Translations under genes and position numbers: made by a program
Assembly (NCBI GenBank): GCA_031769625.1
Contig: JAUIMM010000178.1
Coordinates: forward strand, 24,671,501 to 24,735,500
Origin: Taudactylus pleione
Taxonomy: Eukaryota; Chordata; Amphibia; Anura; Myobatrachidae
DNA length: 64,000 nt
Reading direction: 5' to 3'
The notes under the pieces: generated by a model
What the model was told of the DNA's origin: nothing
Database searches by the model: none
Seen by the model: only the letters and a program-made list of their open reading frames with translations
Part shown: in pieces, positions 32,258 through 42,466 of the stretch
Position numbering within the stretch: position 1 is the first letter of the stretch
Layout of the letters: every line of letters begins with the position of its first letter

Positions 32258-32814
32258 TGTGATGGGATCACTGGTAAAGTGGTCTGTGGCAGGTACATTT
32301 GTCCCAGATTCCTGTCCTATGTGTTCTAAAAAAAAAAACCAGGAGAAGTCTGTGTTGTGAGCAGACTAGAATGTCGGCTTTTGGAAGAGCCTGGGACCTG
32401 TGGGTTGTGGGAGTGAGGAGAGGGTGGGCACCACCCACGGCCACTCCAGGTTTTGGGCCTTGCAGCCTGGAAACAGACTCATTAGTGTCTCACCTGGGAG
32501 AGCAGCCAGGGAGTTTGCTCAGAGACACTTGGAATCCTAGCAGTGAGTACTGTCCTGTGTTTTGTGGCTGGTGAGGGTATTAGGTCCTGCCAGGTTCTTG
32601 TAGTGAGGGAATTACTTGTAAAGTTAGTACCCAGACAGGGCTAGGATTTATGTTTATGTTTTCTTTATGTAATTTCTGATATTGTACAATAAAGACTGGC
32701 ACCGACCAGCTTGTACTCGCATCCAGACTGGTGTGCTGTTTCCCGGCTGCTGTGTGTGTAAGGAAGGAGTCCATCTAGCCCAGGAGAGGGACCCCTAACC
32801 CGACTGTACGTCAC
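32258..32814 (+). mobile_element. Probable solo LTR
   Basis: A 557-bp segment starting TGTGATGGGATCACTGG and ending CGACTGTACGTCAC, sitting inside a TA microsatellite with TATAT on both sides. It has AATAAA at 32688-32693, followed about 10-60 bp later by a GC-richer region like an R-U5 end. No internal retroelement genes are next to it, so homologous LTR recombination is likely. The right end lacks the usual CA, and the family (Gypsy-like or retroviral) cannot be told from this alone. Confidence 0.5.
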
Positions 32815-32868
32815 TATATATATATATATATATATACATACATACATATATACACACACACACACACA
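32815..32868. repeat. (TA)n/(CA)n microsatellite
   Basis: TA run, CATA steps, then an ACACAC run. Confidence 0.9.
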
Positions 32869-32869
32869 A

Positions 32870-33420
32870 CTCAGTCATAACATTGAACTTGATTATCTCA
32901 TTACAATGATACCTGCTGAGGCGTGGGATATATTAGGCAGTAAATGACCAGTCAGTTCTTGAAGTTGATGTGTTGGAAAAAATTGACAACTGAAAGGATC
33001 TGAGTGACTTTGACAAGGGCCAAATTGTGATAGCCAGATCAGAGCATCTCCAAAACTGCAGGACTTGTGGAGTGTTCTCTGTATGCTGTGGTTAGTATTT
33101 GCAAATAGTGGTCCAGGGAAGGACCACTGGTGAGCCGATGACAGGGTCATGGGTGCCCAAAGCTCATTGATGTGCATGAGGAGCGAAAGCTAGCCCGTCT
33201 GGTCCAATCCCACAGAAGAGCTACTGTAGCACAAAGTTAATGCTGGCTATGATAGAGCGGTCAGAGAGATCATGATGACTCCTTTCACTGCTAAAAATGC
33301 CTACAGTGGGCAAATGGGCAATCGAACTGGACCATGGAGCAATGGAAGAAGGTGGCCTGGTCTGATGATTCACGTTTACTTTTACATCACCACGCCCCCT
33401 CAAAAGAAAATGAAAAAACA
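32870..33420 (+). pseudogene. Third Tc1-like transposase relic
   Basis: Translated pieces match a different Tc1 transposase. FDKGQIVIA-like sequence near 33010 corresponds to the first helix-turn-helix, an ARLVQSHRRATVAQ-like block lies near 33190-33230, and NWTMEQWKKVAWSDDSRF lies near 33318-33375. The last contains the WSD(E)SRF motif that carries the first catalytic aspartate. Stops and indels interrupt all frames, and the region after WSDDSRF is missing. It is an old, inactive copy. Confidence 0.7.
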
Positions 33421-33499
33421 AATAGTTTTCCTGCAGCACTGCTGACCACTGGGGCCTGGCCTCTCAGCAGCTGACCCGGGCCCTGGCTTGTTGGAAAGG

Positions 33500-33665
33500 C
33501 CCGGGTCAGCTGCTGTTATGACCAATGTTGCAGCAATGTACTTGTCTTGCAGTGATTAATACCATGTACTTGTCCTGCATTGTCTTGTACTCTAAGTCAC
33601 TGTTCTCTTATTCTACTCATTTATGTACTTTGTTAGAACCCTTGTGGATAATAATAATAGTATGC
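33500..33665 (+). other. Possible L2-type LINE 3' tail
   Basis: GTACTTGTCCTGCATTGTCTTG ... CTTGTGGATAATAATAATAG resembles in order the better preserved L2 3' end at 46480-46632. Heavily decayed. Confidence 0.4.
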
Positions 33666-33730
33666 TCACCGATTCTTGAATGTAATAGAGCCTTGGATAA
33701 TATTGCATGGTCACCCTCATTTTCACTTGG

Positions 33731-33766
33731 CTGAAGAAGCAGATAAAGATCTGTGATATGCGTTGC
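33731..33766 (+). ncRNA. Hammerhead-like core with 6-bp stem II
   Basis: CTGAAGA (33731-33737, an exact CUGANGA match), then A, stem GCAGAT-AAAG-ATCTGT, then GATA in place of GAAA, then TGCGTTGC. Only the second box is mutated. The downstream TGCGTTG also resembles the CGCGTTGG that follows the core in the 2.6-kb palindrome. Confidence 0.4.
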
Positions 33767-34199
33767 ACCTCTTTTGAGACAGCCATCAGGATTATAAATG
33801 AATGTCCAAGGCGGATAAGAAATTTATAAAGGGTGAGTACAATCTTGAAGGATTTATTTTGTCAGATTCACCATACATGACAGTAAACACTATGTTTTTT
33901 TTCTGTAACCCTTTCTGAGTATCCTGAAGAACACCTACCAGAAGATTTGAAAGTCACCATTGCAGTCTGCAATCACCGGTGGATAATGGTGCAATATTAC
34001 CCAAGTCTCGATTACATTCAAGTGTATTTTTTCAACTCAGACAGTGTACACTATATTTGTTTTCCACTTTTTTTGGTAAAATTATCCACACATATTGAGG
34101 CTAAAGATTGGAGAAATGCTGGAACACCCCCCATTTGATCCCTCTATCTTCTAGGAACGTATTGAGTTCCAAAAGTTCAAGCTGCATACTCCTAACCTC
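33767..34199. other. Unassigned
   Basis: No coding motif and no defined repeat boundary. Confidence 0.45.
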
Positions 34200-34480
34200 C
34201 GTTGGACTTTTTTAATTGGTGCAAGTTATCTTTACTTCTCATTGAAACCACAATGTCAACATTGTTAATATGTGTTGGCATCCTCAGAATGTTGACTTGT
34301 GAAATGTCAACATTTTGCACGGACCAGAAGCAGAGGGTTAAGGTTATGCTACGTGAGGGGAGGTTAGTGTTAGGCACTTGGGGCAGGGTTAGGATTAGTA
34401 AAACTTACCACAGAAAGTCAGCCTGATGCCATCGACTGATATCGCTGGAGCCGCCAGACCTGCCGTATCAGGTAAGTCAC
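34200..34480. repeat. Decayed CCTAACC-family fragment
   Basis: On the minus strand, GGTAAGTTTTACTAATCCTAACC followed by GTGCCTAACACTAACC matches the spacing seen in the copies at 29504 and 44565. It is preceded by a TGTCAACATT inverted pair. Confidence 0.5.
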
Positions 34481-34970
34481 CACTAAACCACCAGGGCCAT
34501 TTTGTCAACATCCTAATAATTTAAACATTTCTAGTGTTCTAACTAGGCTGTTTTAGCGGGGCGCCGAGCTCTGCCCTTATGGCAGCGCCCCACTGAATCA
34601 GCTTACCGGGTGCTGTCCCCACCCGCAGGCTGCAAAAGTTGCAGTGAAACAATCACCACGGGATGAGTTGATGAGCATGGCATCTCTTCACATTGCAGGG
34701 AGAACATGGAGGCTGCCCACCATCTCCATGAGTGCTGGGCACGCCCTCCACAGTGATGTTTAAGGGGGCTCACCTCAAGGACATGCTCCTTTTTGAGTGA
34801 ACACGCTCCCTTTTTGGGTAACTTTGGCACGATAGAAATTGCTCTTTTGCTGGCCAGATGCTCTGCCCAGTGCCCCACTAGAATGAACGCTAATGTCATT
34901 AGTATCAACATGATGAATGTCGATAAATATATCACACCCATTTGGGAGACCTAGTGAAAAAAAGACACTA
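34481..34970. other. Unassigned, GC-richer
   Basis: Contains a GGGGCGCCGAGC block and paired AGCGCCCCAC, possibly part of an old dispersed repeat. The open frame across 34603-34941 has no family motif. Confidence 0.4.
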
Positions 34971-35141
34971 TTGGGTATATTTACTAAAGAGCGGGTTTAT
35001 AGAAGTGGAGGTATTGCCCATAGCAACCAATCAGATTCTAATAATCTATCTAGCACCTTCTAGAAGATAATAGCTAGAATCTGATTAGTTGCTATGGGCA
35101 ACACCTCCACTTCTATAAACCCGCACTTTAGTAAATACTAA
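34971..35141. mobile_element. CCAAT-type MITE
   Basis: TATATTTACTAAAGAGCGGG and its mirrored right arm, with central GCAACCAATCAGATTCTA and its mirror. Same family as 18820-18995. Confidence 0.9.
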
Positions 35142-35169
35142 AGTACCAAGACGGGTTCCGGACTATAGA

Positions 35170-35580
35170 TAGTTAAAAGGTCGACAATGTTTAGATAGAC
35201 ACCAGGGGACAAATGTGGTGAGAGCTTAGAAAATGTGAGAGTTTAGCAGTAAACTCTCACACTGGTCGACTTCTATCTTCAAAATGGGAAAACATCTGGA
35301 TGAGAGTTTATATTGTGAGAGTTTTTTTAGTCTAAAAACATGTGAGTTTGCCTGTTCTCGGACTCTATTACAATGGCCGAGTTTAAAAAGTGAGAGAGTT
35401 TACTGCTAAACTCTTAACATTTTCTAAACTCTCACCATATTACATTTGGTCCCAGTTGTTAAACAGGCAATAGGTCGATAGGGATACAAGGTTGACATGA
35501 AAGAAGGTTTACATGTACAAATGGTCAACAGGGTCAAAAGATCGACACGAGAATGGTCGACATGTTTGTTTTTTTTTTTT
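35170..35580. repeat. GGTCGACA-word repeat split by a MITE
   Basis: Degenerate AGGTCGACA, TGGTCAACA and GATCGACAC words occur at 35178-35205 and again at 35470-35570. Between them lies an inserted inverted-repeat element. Confidence 0.6.
35206..35453. mobile_element. MITE with about 55-bp inverted repeats
   Basis: GGGACAAATGTGGTGAGAGC ... TTTAGCAGTAAACTCTC is mirrored by GAGAGTTTACTGCTAAACTC ... CATTTGGTCCC. No coding. Confidence 0.8.
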
Positions 35581-35589
35581 TTTATAGAG

Positions 35590-35760
35590 CTAGGCACTTA
35601 CTGGAGAATTAGGGTTAAGCAACAGGAGGGATGGTTAGGCAAGAAAAGGGACTGTTAGGGTCAGACCCCTACCCCGACGGCTAGAGTTAGGCACCAGGAA
35701 GGAGGGTTAGGCACCAAGGGGAGGGTTAGGGTGAAGATTAGTGTTAGAAAACACTGTAGA
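35590..35760. repeat. TTAGGG-word fragment
   Basis: TTAGGGTTAAG, GGTTAGGCACC and GGGAGGGTTAGGG words in reverse orientation to the CCTAACC family. A fragment of that family. Confidence 0.5.
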
Positions 35761-36029
35761 CACTGTACACATTACATAGCCTCAAGTAGTCATCCACACA
35801 AAAACATGGCATCATAAAAAGCGAACACAGTACTGTGTGTATCTGACCATACGGAATAAACAACAGATACAGGAAATATAACTGGATGTACTTATAAGAA
35901 TGATAATGTCAATTTAAGTCATATTAATGGTTATTGTGGAGGCTACTTTCAAAATGGGATCACAGGAAGCTACTAATCTACAAGTGAATTTATCACATTT
36001 CTGCCCTGCTGTAACTGCCTTGGTAAACT

Positions 36030-36830
36030 GAGTGCTCTTATTGTGAAGCTGAAACATTTAGGAGCAACAGTTCAGCCATGAAGTCAGAGGTATTACAGGC
36101 TTACAAAATGGGATTGCCAAGTGCTATAGTGTGTAGAGTGTAAAAATCATCTGTCCTCAGTTGCAACACTTGCTACCAACTTCGAGCAAGATCAGCACAA
36201 AAATGGTTTATCTGGAGCTTCATAATATGGATTTCCATGGGCAAGCAGTTGCACACAAACCTCAGATTTCCATGGGCAATGGCAAACATTGCAGGAGTGG
36301 GGTAAAACACAAGGTCATTGAATTTTTGGAGCGTTCTCTAAAGTCACAAATTACGTTTCACCACATGGCAGTCTGATGGACAAATCTGGGTCTACTTCCT
36401 GCCAAGATGAGTACTGTCAACAGTAACATTTGGTAGAGGAAGAACAATAGTCTGGGGCTGCTTTCATGGATTGGCCTGGGCCCCTTAGTTCCAGTGAAGA
36501 GGAATCCTAATATTACAGCATACAATGAAAGTCTAGAGAAACTGGTGTTTCCATCTATGTGGCAACAGTATGGGGAAGGACCCTTTTTTTTTTCTCAGCA
36601 TGACATTGCCCCCATAAACGAAACAAAGTATATTAAAGAAAAAATTGGCAAGCATGATGGGTCTGCACAGAGCCAGCAAACATCTTTGATTTGGGACATT
36701 GATTGTGAGTCACGATTTATTACCCAACAATAAGGTCCAACCTCACTACTGCTATGCTGATGGATGAGACTCCCTGCAGCCATGCAAGAATACACCTACA
36801 CTACAGAATATATATTATATACTTGCGACC
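36030..36830 (+). pseudogene. Fourth Tc1-like transposon relic
   Basis: Recognisable in pieces. TATGGGGAAGGACCC ... TCAGCATGACATTGCCCCC (about 36570-36615) corresponds to the segment encoding the QHDNAPC motif with the second catalytic aspartate. GGGTCTGCACAGAGCC (about 36659-36675) precedes the lost NPIE region, and TTTGGGACATTGATTGTGAG fits the HLWD-E stretch. An upstream ATTTTTGGAGCGTTCTCT block and a TGGGGCTGCTTTCATGG block fit the central region. Reading frames are broken throughout. Weak but consistent order. Confidence 0.6.
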
Positions 36831-36874
36831 CACCCCAGCTTCAAACAAGAGAAATTTAGAATTTATGGGCATAT

Positions 36875-37041
36875 GGGTCTATTCACTAAGCCTTGGAGAG
36901 AGATAAAGTGGAGAAAGCTAAGTACCAACCAATCAGCTCCTAACTCATTTTTCAAACACAGCCTGTAAAATGACAGGAGCTGATTGGTTGGTACTTATCT
37001 TTCTCCACTTTATCTCTCTCCAAGGCTTAGTGAACAGACCC
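36875..37041. mobile_element. MITE with about 50-bp inverted repeats
   Basis: GGGTCTATTCACTAAGCCTT ... AACCAATCAGCTCC and its mirror GGAGCTGATTGGTTGG ... GGCTTAGTGAACAGACCC. A fragment of the same type starts near 52748. Confidence 0.9.
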
Positions 37042-37059
37042 AATAGTCTTTTTTATTTT

Positions 37060-37604
37060 TTTTTAACAGAGAGCCATGTAAAGGTGTTCATGAGAAAAAC
37101 AATCTCCACTTAGGTCAACTTTAGCCACGTTAAGTGTCTGTACATGTGCTTTATTGATTGTCATGCCAAAGCAGACTCTTACTGGGAATTGGACTTATTT
37201 GAAATTAAAGAAACATTTTTCTCACAAATGAAATAGGAATGGTAAAAAAAATGGAAATACTGAAATTTTGAATCAGTAAACAGAGTTTAAATCAAATTTT
37301 CTGGAGAAACAGAATAATACGTATCAATCTCTACATGGTATAAAATGAAGTCCATCCATTATACATCTTTAACGGTTTAGGCAGTGTAAGCCAAGAAAAT
37401 GTTTGGAAGTCCGTTTTTTCATTGACTTGCTTCATTAAAACCGTCACTGCTCGACTCCCTTTTGTCTTACATTAATGTTTCATACACAAATGCTCTATAG
37501 AATAGGGAAAACTGCATCAAAATCCATCCAGTGGTTCTTGAGATTAGCCCGAACAGACAGACAGTTGCCTACCAGAGACTTTATTTTATACTATGAATAG
37601 ATAC
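37060..37604 (-). mobile_element. Internally deleted Helitron
   Basis: On the minus strand it begins near 37604 with TCTATTCATAGTATAAAATA, followed by a CTGTCTGTCTGTTCGGGCTA block and ACCACTGGATGGATTTTGATG, a layout found at Helitron 5' ends. The helicase C-terminus lies 300 bp further on. The 3' end is not clear and may be cut by the neighbouring MITE. Confidence 0.65.
37069..37206 (-). pseudogene. Helitron helicase C-terminal fragment
   Basis: Minus-strand frame: QFPVRVCFGMTINKAHVQTL, then NVAKVDLSGDCFSHEHLYMAL. This is the FAMTINKAQGQTL...VDL...CFSHGQLYVAL segment of the Pif1-type helicase, with the GQ of AQGQT replaced by HV. The final about 30 residues and everything upstream are missing. 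It is unlike the copy at 8335 in detail, so the two come from different subfamilies. Confidence 0.8.
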
Positions 37605-38226
37605 ACACACACAGATATATACAGGGGTTAAAGTGTGCTGGAACGGGGTGGAAATCAGTTCAGTTACCTCTAATGGTACTGTAGGTGGAACTAGTTCCAG
37701 CTCCACCACGTTCCTGCACAGAAGTCCCACAGACAGAGAGCCACTCTGGTGGTGGCCGCCAACGTCTCCTCAGTTTCCGGCTCCATGTTCCGCCTCCTCC
37801 CGTGTCCGTCCCTCCTCTCGCTCACTTTGTGGGGCCAGCCTGGATGACATTGGCTCCTTTTGTGGCACAGCTTATGTGACATGGGGCACCTAAGTAACAG
37901 ACTAGTTTGTGGGAACCCCATATAAAAAACTCAGAGGCACAGCAGAAAATAATTAAGAGTTACACTGATATAGAATTATTTTTTTCTTTTTTAGTCACCT
38001 AACAAACATTGTAGTCTCAGCTGATGGCAGGAGTGCTAAAAAAAAAAAGCATCTAAAATGTATTTCACACTGTCATAGCCTCCAAAGCGTCTGGGGGCCT
38101 AGGCAGCCCCCAGCCATTCACTTTACAGTTTCCTATACACAACAGTGTGTGTAAAGAACAGTTTTGGCCTCTCAGACTAGTTCCGCCTAGTGTGGCAGTG
38201 GTGGTGGTGGTGGTGTATGCCGTGGG
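37605..38226. other. Unassigned
   Basis: Three overlapping open frames at 37633-37921 contradict each other and show no family motif. A (TGG)n run lies near 38198-38215. Confidence 0.45.
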
Positions 38227-39002
38227 CAGTGGCGTAACTAGGGGGGGTCGGGCAGAGTGCGTGTCCTGGGCGCCGTGGGACCAGTGGTGCTGGGGGGCGC
38301 CGCCGGCCACGGTCCGGCCTGCCCTAGTTAGCCACCAGAGTAGCGCCGACCGCAGTGAGTGCGGTCAGCGCTACACATTTACACAGGACCGGCGCTAGGC
38401 TTCCAGCACCGGTCCTCTGCTGCACAGCTGAGCCCGTTCCCTCCCCCAGAGCGCTTGCCAAATAGCGCTAGGAGGTGGGCTCAGGCTGTGCATAACACAC
38501 GCATCGCCGCGTGTGTTAAACAGCAGCCAATGAGAGTCAGAAAGACTGTCATTGACTGCTGCAGCACCCACTGCAAGAGCCGGGCTTCCGTCCGGCTCCT
38601 GCAGTGGGTAATGGGACAGACGTCATGACATCATGAAGTCTCTCCCATAATGCTGAGCGCGCCAGCCCGGGAGGACTGGCGGGTGGCGGCGGCGGGAGCG
38701 GTGTCGCAGTCCGGAGCAGCAGCGTGGATTCTGGTAAGTATAGTTTTATATATTTTTTTTTAAACCTGTCTGCACTACTGGGGGCACAACGGGGGAGGGG
38801 GGTGGCTACTACTGGGGGGGACCTCTACTGGTGGTGGGAGCACAACGGGGGAAGGGTGGCTACTACTAGGGGCACCATTATTGGGAGGACCTCTATTGGG
38901 GGGGCTACTACTGGGGGCACTTAATCGGGAGGGGAAACCTCTACTGGGGACTACTACTTGGGGGAGGGGACTACCACTAGGGGCATTATAAAAGGGGCCT
39001 AC
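38227..39002. mobile_element. GC-rich hairpin module A
   Basis: Starts CAGTGGCGTAACTAGG. A series of hairpins follows: AGCGCCGACCGCA with TGCGGTCAGCGCT (38342-38372), AGGACCGGCGCT with AGCACCGGTCCT (to 38416), CACACGC with GCGTGTG near 38497-38515, CAGCAGCCAATGA with its mirror, and CCCACTGCAAGAGCCGG with CCGGCTCCTGCAGTGGG. Then comes GGTAAGTATAGTTTT and a short tail of CTACTACTGGGGG repeats. Module B repeats this plan. Confidence 0.7.
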
Positions 39003-39420
39003 TCAGTGGCGGGCTGTGCCTGGGGGCAGGGTGCCATGTGCCCCCCGGGCCGCAGCGTCATTTGGGCCGCGGGCAGTCTGTCACTGTGACACAGACTGCA
39101 CCGCGTGTGTAGCGCTGACTGGACGGAGTTCGGTCAGCGCTACACAAGCAACAAACACACAGCCGCCGGCTCCGGCAGCTGAGTGTTTGTTTTGATCAGC
39201 AGCCAATGAGAGTCTGTCCAGAGTCTCATTAGCTGCTGCTGCGCCCACTGCGGGAGCCGCTCCATCTTCCAGCTCCCGCAGTGGGCAATGTTAGAGGCAT
39301 CATGATGTCATGACGTCTCTCCCATAATGCAGAGCGGCCCGGCTCGGGAAGGACAGAGGGAGGAGCGGATGGCGACGGCGGGAGCGGGGATTGAGGTAAG
39401 TGTTTTTTTTATTACGTGTG
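39003..39420. mobile_element. GC-rich hairpin module B
   Basis: Starts CAGTGGCGGGCTGTGCC. It contains perfect stems TGTGTAGCGCTGAC (39106-39119 with 39133-39146) and GCCCACTGCGGGAGC (39243-39257 with 39272-39286), and a 14-of-15 stem at 39197-39211 with 39224-39238. It ends with GGTAAGTGTTTTTTT before the minisatellite. It is a diverged copy of module A. Confidence 0.75.
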
Positions 39421-40440
39421 TCTACTGCGGGAGGGGCGGGCACTACAAGGGGGGGGACTACTACTACTGGGGGCACTACAAGGGGGGACTACTACTACTG
39501 GAGGCAATACAAGTGGGGGACTAATACTACTGGGGGCAATACAAGGGGAGGACTACTACTACTGGGGGCACTACAAGGGGGGGGACTACTACTCCTGGGG
39601 GCACTACAAGGGGGGAACCACTACTGGAGACACAAGGGGGGGACTAATACTACTGGGGGCACTACAAGGGGGGAACCACTACTGGAGGCACTACAAGGGG
39701 GGACTACTACTACTGGGGGCACTACAAAGGGGGAACCAGTACTGGGGGCACTACAAGAGGGAGGGACTACTACTGGGGGCACTACAAGAGGGAGACCACT
39801 ACTGGGGGCACTACAAGGGGGATATCACTACTGGGGGCACTACAAGGGGGGGCGACTACAGGAGGGGGGTACTACTGGCGGCACTGCAAGGTGGAGACCA
39901 CCTTGCAGATTGTTACTGGGGGCACTTCAAGGGGGGACTACTACTGGTGGCACTACAAGAGGGGGGGACTACTACTACAAAGGGGGATTACTACTGGGGG
40001 CACAAGGGGGGGCTACTACTACTAGGGGCACTACAAGGGGAGTGGACAACTACTAGGGGCACTGCATAGGGGGGAGGGGACTACTACTAGGGGCACTACA
40101 TAGGGGGAGGGGACACTGCATTGAGGGACCACTGCTGGGGGCTCTATAAAAAGGGCAATACTAGGGGTACTACATAGTTGGAGACTACAACTGGTGCCAC
40201 TATTTAAGGGGCACTGCATAAGAGTTACCACTATTGGGGGCACTGCATGGGGGTGGACTGCTACTGGGGGCACTATATAAGGGGCACTGCATAGGGGTAC
40301 CACTACTGGGGGCACTATATAAGGGGCTTACTACTGGGGGCACAAGGGGCATTGCACAGGGGGGACCACTACTGGGGGCACTGCATAGGAGGGATCACTA
40401 CTGGGGGCACTACTGGAGGCCTGCATAAGTGGGACTACAT
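39420..40440. repeat. Minisatellite tail of module B
   Basis: More than 30 irregular units of roughly 30 bp, of the form CTACTACTGGGGGCACTACA plus AGGGGGGGA. Later units read GGCACTATATAAGGGGCACTGCATA. Two glycine-rich open frames of over 210 codons run through it and are repeat artefacts. Confidence 0.9.
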
Positions 40441-40485
40441 GTTGAGCATAACATAAAGAGTTAGACAGTAGTTCTTACTAACTAT

Positions 40486-41025
40486 GGGCCTGATTCAGAC
40501 CCACTCGCGAGCGGCTGTCCGCTCGCAAGTGGGTCGATGTTATGCACTGAGCATGCGCACGACGGAGGGAGCTCCGTCGTGCGCATGCGCCAGACGCGAC
40601 GAGCGAAGGAAAGTCCTTCGCTCGTTGTGTCCGATCAAAGGGGGCGTGCTGTCAATGTTGATTGACAGCACGCCCCCTTTGGTGGGCGTGCCGGGGGCGT
40701 GCCTCCCTGACGGGGGCGTTCCCACGGGAACGCCTCCCGTCAGAAGCCGGCCCACTGACATCACTAGTGATGTCAGTGGGAGTGATTTTGGCTCTGATAG
40801 AGCCAAAATCACTCCGGAGCTTGCGGTTGAAAACCTCAACCGCAGGCTCCGGCTCGCATTTTCGATGGTCGCGATGGTCTCGACCATCACAAAGCACGCT
40901 CGTATAGCCTGTGGGTGGTGACCCACAGCTATACGAGCGTCCAGGAGGACGCTCCATGAAAATGGAGCCCGGCCCTCATTCAGAGCGTGCACTCTGCTCA
41001 GAGCGTACGGCTCTGAATGAGGGCC
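40486..41025. mobile_element. Element made of chained hairpins
   Basis: The left GGGCCTGATTCAGACC and right reverse complement GGCCCTCATTCAGAGC act as terminal repeats. In between I count about twelve consecutive hairpins with little sequence between most of them. Examples are a perfect 17-bp stem (40551-40567 with 40572-40588), a perfect 20-bp stem (40637-40656 with 40661-40680), a perfect 30-bp palindrome (40751-40780), a perfect 15-bp stem (40781-40795 with 40799-40813) and a perfect 16-bp stem (40971-40986 with 41010-41025). Open frames on both strands here are by-products of the symmetry. Confidence 0.85.
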
Positions 41026-41464
41026 AATATCCTCTGCGATCAGTGAGGGATGATGATTTGACGGATCTTCCTATTCTTTCATTGCAGGTAAACATCTATT
41101 TGCACCAGGCATCTATTATAGAAATATCAATGCTGTCTGGAATAAACTGATTTTCTAGGTATATTGTCTTTAGTTAATATCTGTAAACTCCAGAGTGACT
41201 TAAGATCTGACTATATAATTATATATTATCTCCAAGATTCATGGGATGCTGTTTAGGCTCTGTTTGTATTAGAATTGTATGACTTGTATCTGTGTGGGTG
41301 AGGTTATTGGGGGTGGGTGCAATCAGTGACTACACATGTGATGGTTCACAATATACTCAGTAGGTTACAAGGCTGCAGGCTTGTACAAGGCTGCATAAGT
41401 TTTTATTTCAAAGTAGGTTTTTTTTCTAAGTTGGACTACATGTACAGCATAACTTAGAGAGTTA
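41026..41464. other. No recognisable feature
   Basis: Mixed sequence without coding motif. Confidence 0.5.
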
Positions 41465-41809
41465 AGGTGCGTACACACTGGGCGATTAAAGTGGACGACT
41501 GAACGATAACGATATCGTTATCGTACAGTCGTCCACTTTATCGTTCATTTTTAACACCAAAACTATGAACGATAACGACGATGCGCGTTCCCGCGGGTCC
41601 TTCGTCATTGTCGTTCATCGGGCAAACATGCAGGCCAACCTGACAATATTGTCAGGTTGCTGCATGTTGGGGAATGGGGGAGAGAGCACGGCGGTGAACG
41701 ATATCGTTAATGATATAGTTCAGCGGATGTGCTCAATGGCATGAACGACATTGAGAACACCCTGCCAGGGACACACTCAGGGAGCATATCGTCTAGTGTG
41801 TACGCTCCT
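41465..41809. mobile_element. TTA-flanked MITE (GTACACAC family)
   Basis: The left end AGGTGCGTACACACTGGGCG and the reverse complement of the right end, AGGAGCGTACACACTAGACG, form the terminal repeats. TTA lies on both sides. The interior has ACGATAACGATATCGTTATCG, an almost perfect palindrome, and several ATCGTT words. Confidence 0.85.
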
Positions 41810-42332
41810 TTAGACAGGAGGAAGACAGGAGGACAACAATTTAGAAGAGCTCTCTATAACTTGGAAACAATTGCAAATGATCTTCTGAGCTTCTGGATAC
41901 CCTGCAACTCAGCCACCAGCTTTTATTATAACCTGGACACACCTTTTGCCAACACCCTGCTTCAGCATTGCAAGCAACTACCTGCTTGCTGAACATTTAA
42001 TTCTTGTATGTTTGTGTGTCTACTCTACACTGTTTAAATCATTCCAGTACCACTGTCAATTTATCTCTATACAACTGTAGTATCTACCATTGTTTCACAT
42101 CTACTTTTTTTTTTTAAATCATACTTAGTTTATACTAATTCTAAAGTACTGCAACTTTAACAGCTCTAAACTCCTTTTGTTTATAATATACTATTGTAGT
42201 TGTGCCTTTACATCTTCCAGCACTGTTCTTCCTTTTATTTGATTTTGACATTTGAACTGTACTGCTCCTGTATCTCACACTCATTACTACTACTAACTTT
42301 CCCTGCCCCCCAACTGCCTCATCTACACTATG
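41810..42332. other. Unassigned
   Basis: No coding motif. The open frame at 41729-41992 begins inside the MITE and has no protein-family content. Confidence 0.45.
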
Positions 42333-42466
42333 AGCCGTATTCAATTTGAGCGGACCCGCGATACTTTTTCGCCTACTTCGCCTGTTTTGCAGGCAGAAAA
42401 GTATCGTGCGCATGCCCGCGTATCGCCGTATTCAATTTGAAAGTAGGCGAAAACGGGACCCGGCGA
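42333..42466. repeat. GCCGTATTCAATTTGA repeat
   Basis: GCCGTATTCAATTTGA occurs twice (about 42336 and 42427), enclosing GC-rich sequence with AAAAGTATCG and its mirror CGATACTTTT. It meets the truncated Tc1 copy directly. Confidence 0.5.

Noticed and set aside
39400..40069. Two overlapping Gly/Thr-rich open frames of about 217 codons
   Set aside because: Both are translations of the CTACTACTGGGGG minisatellite in different frames.
40484..40992. Long open frames on both strands
   Set aside because: They arise from the mirrored symmetry of the hairpin chain and match no protein family.
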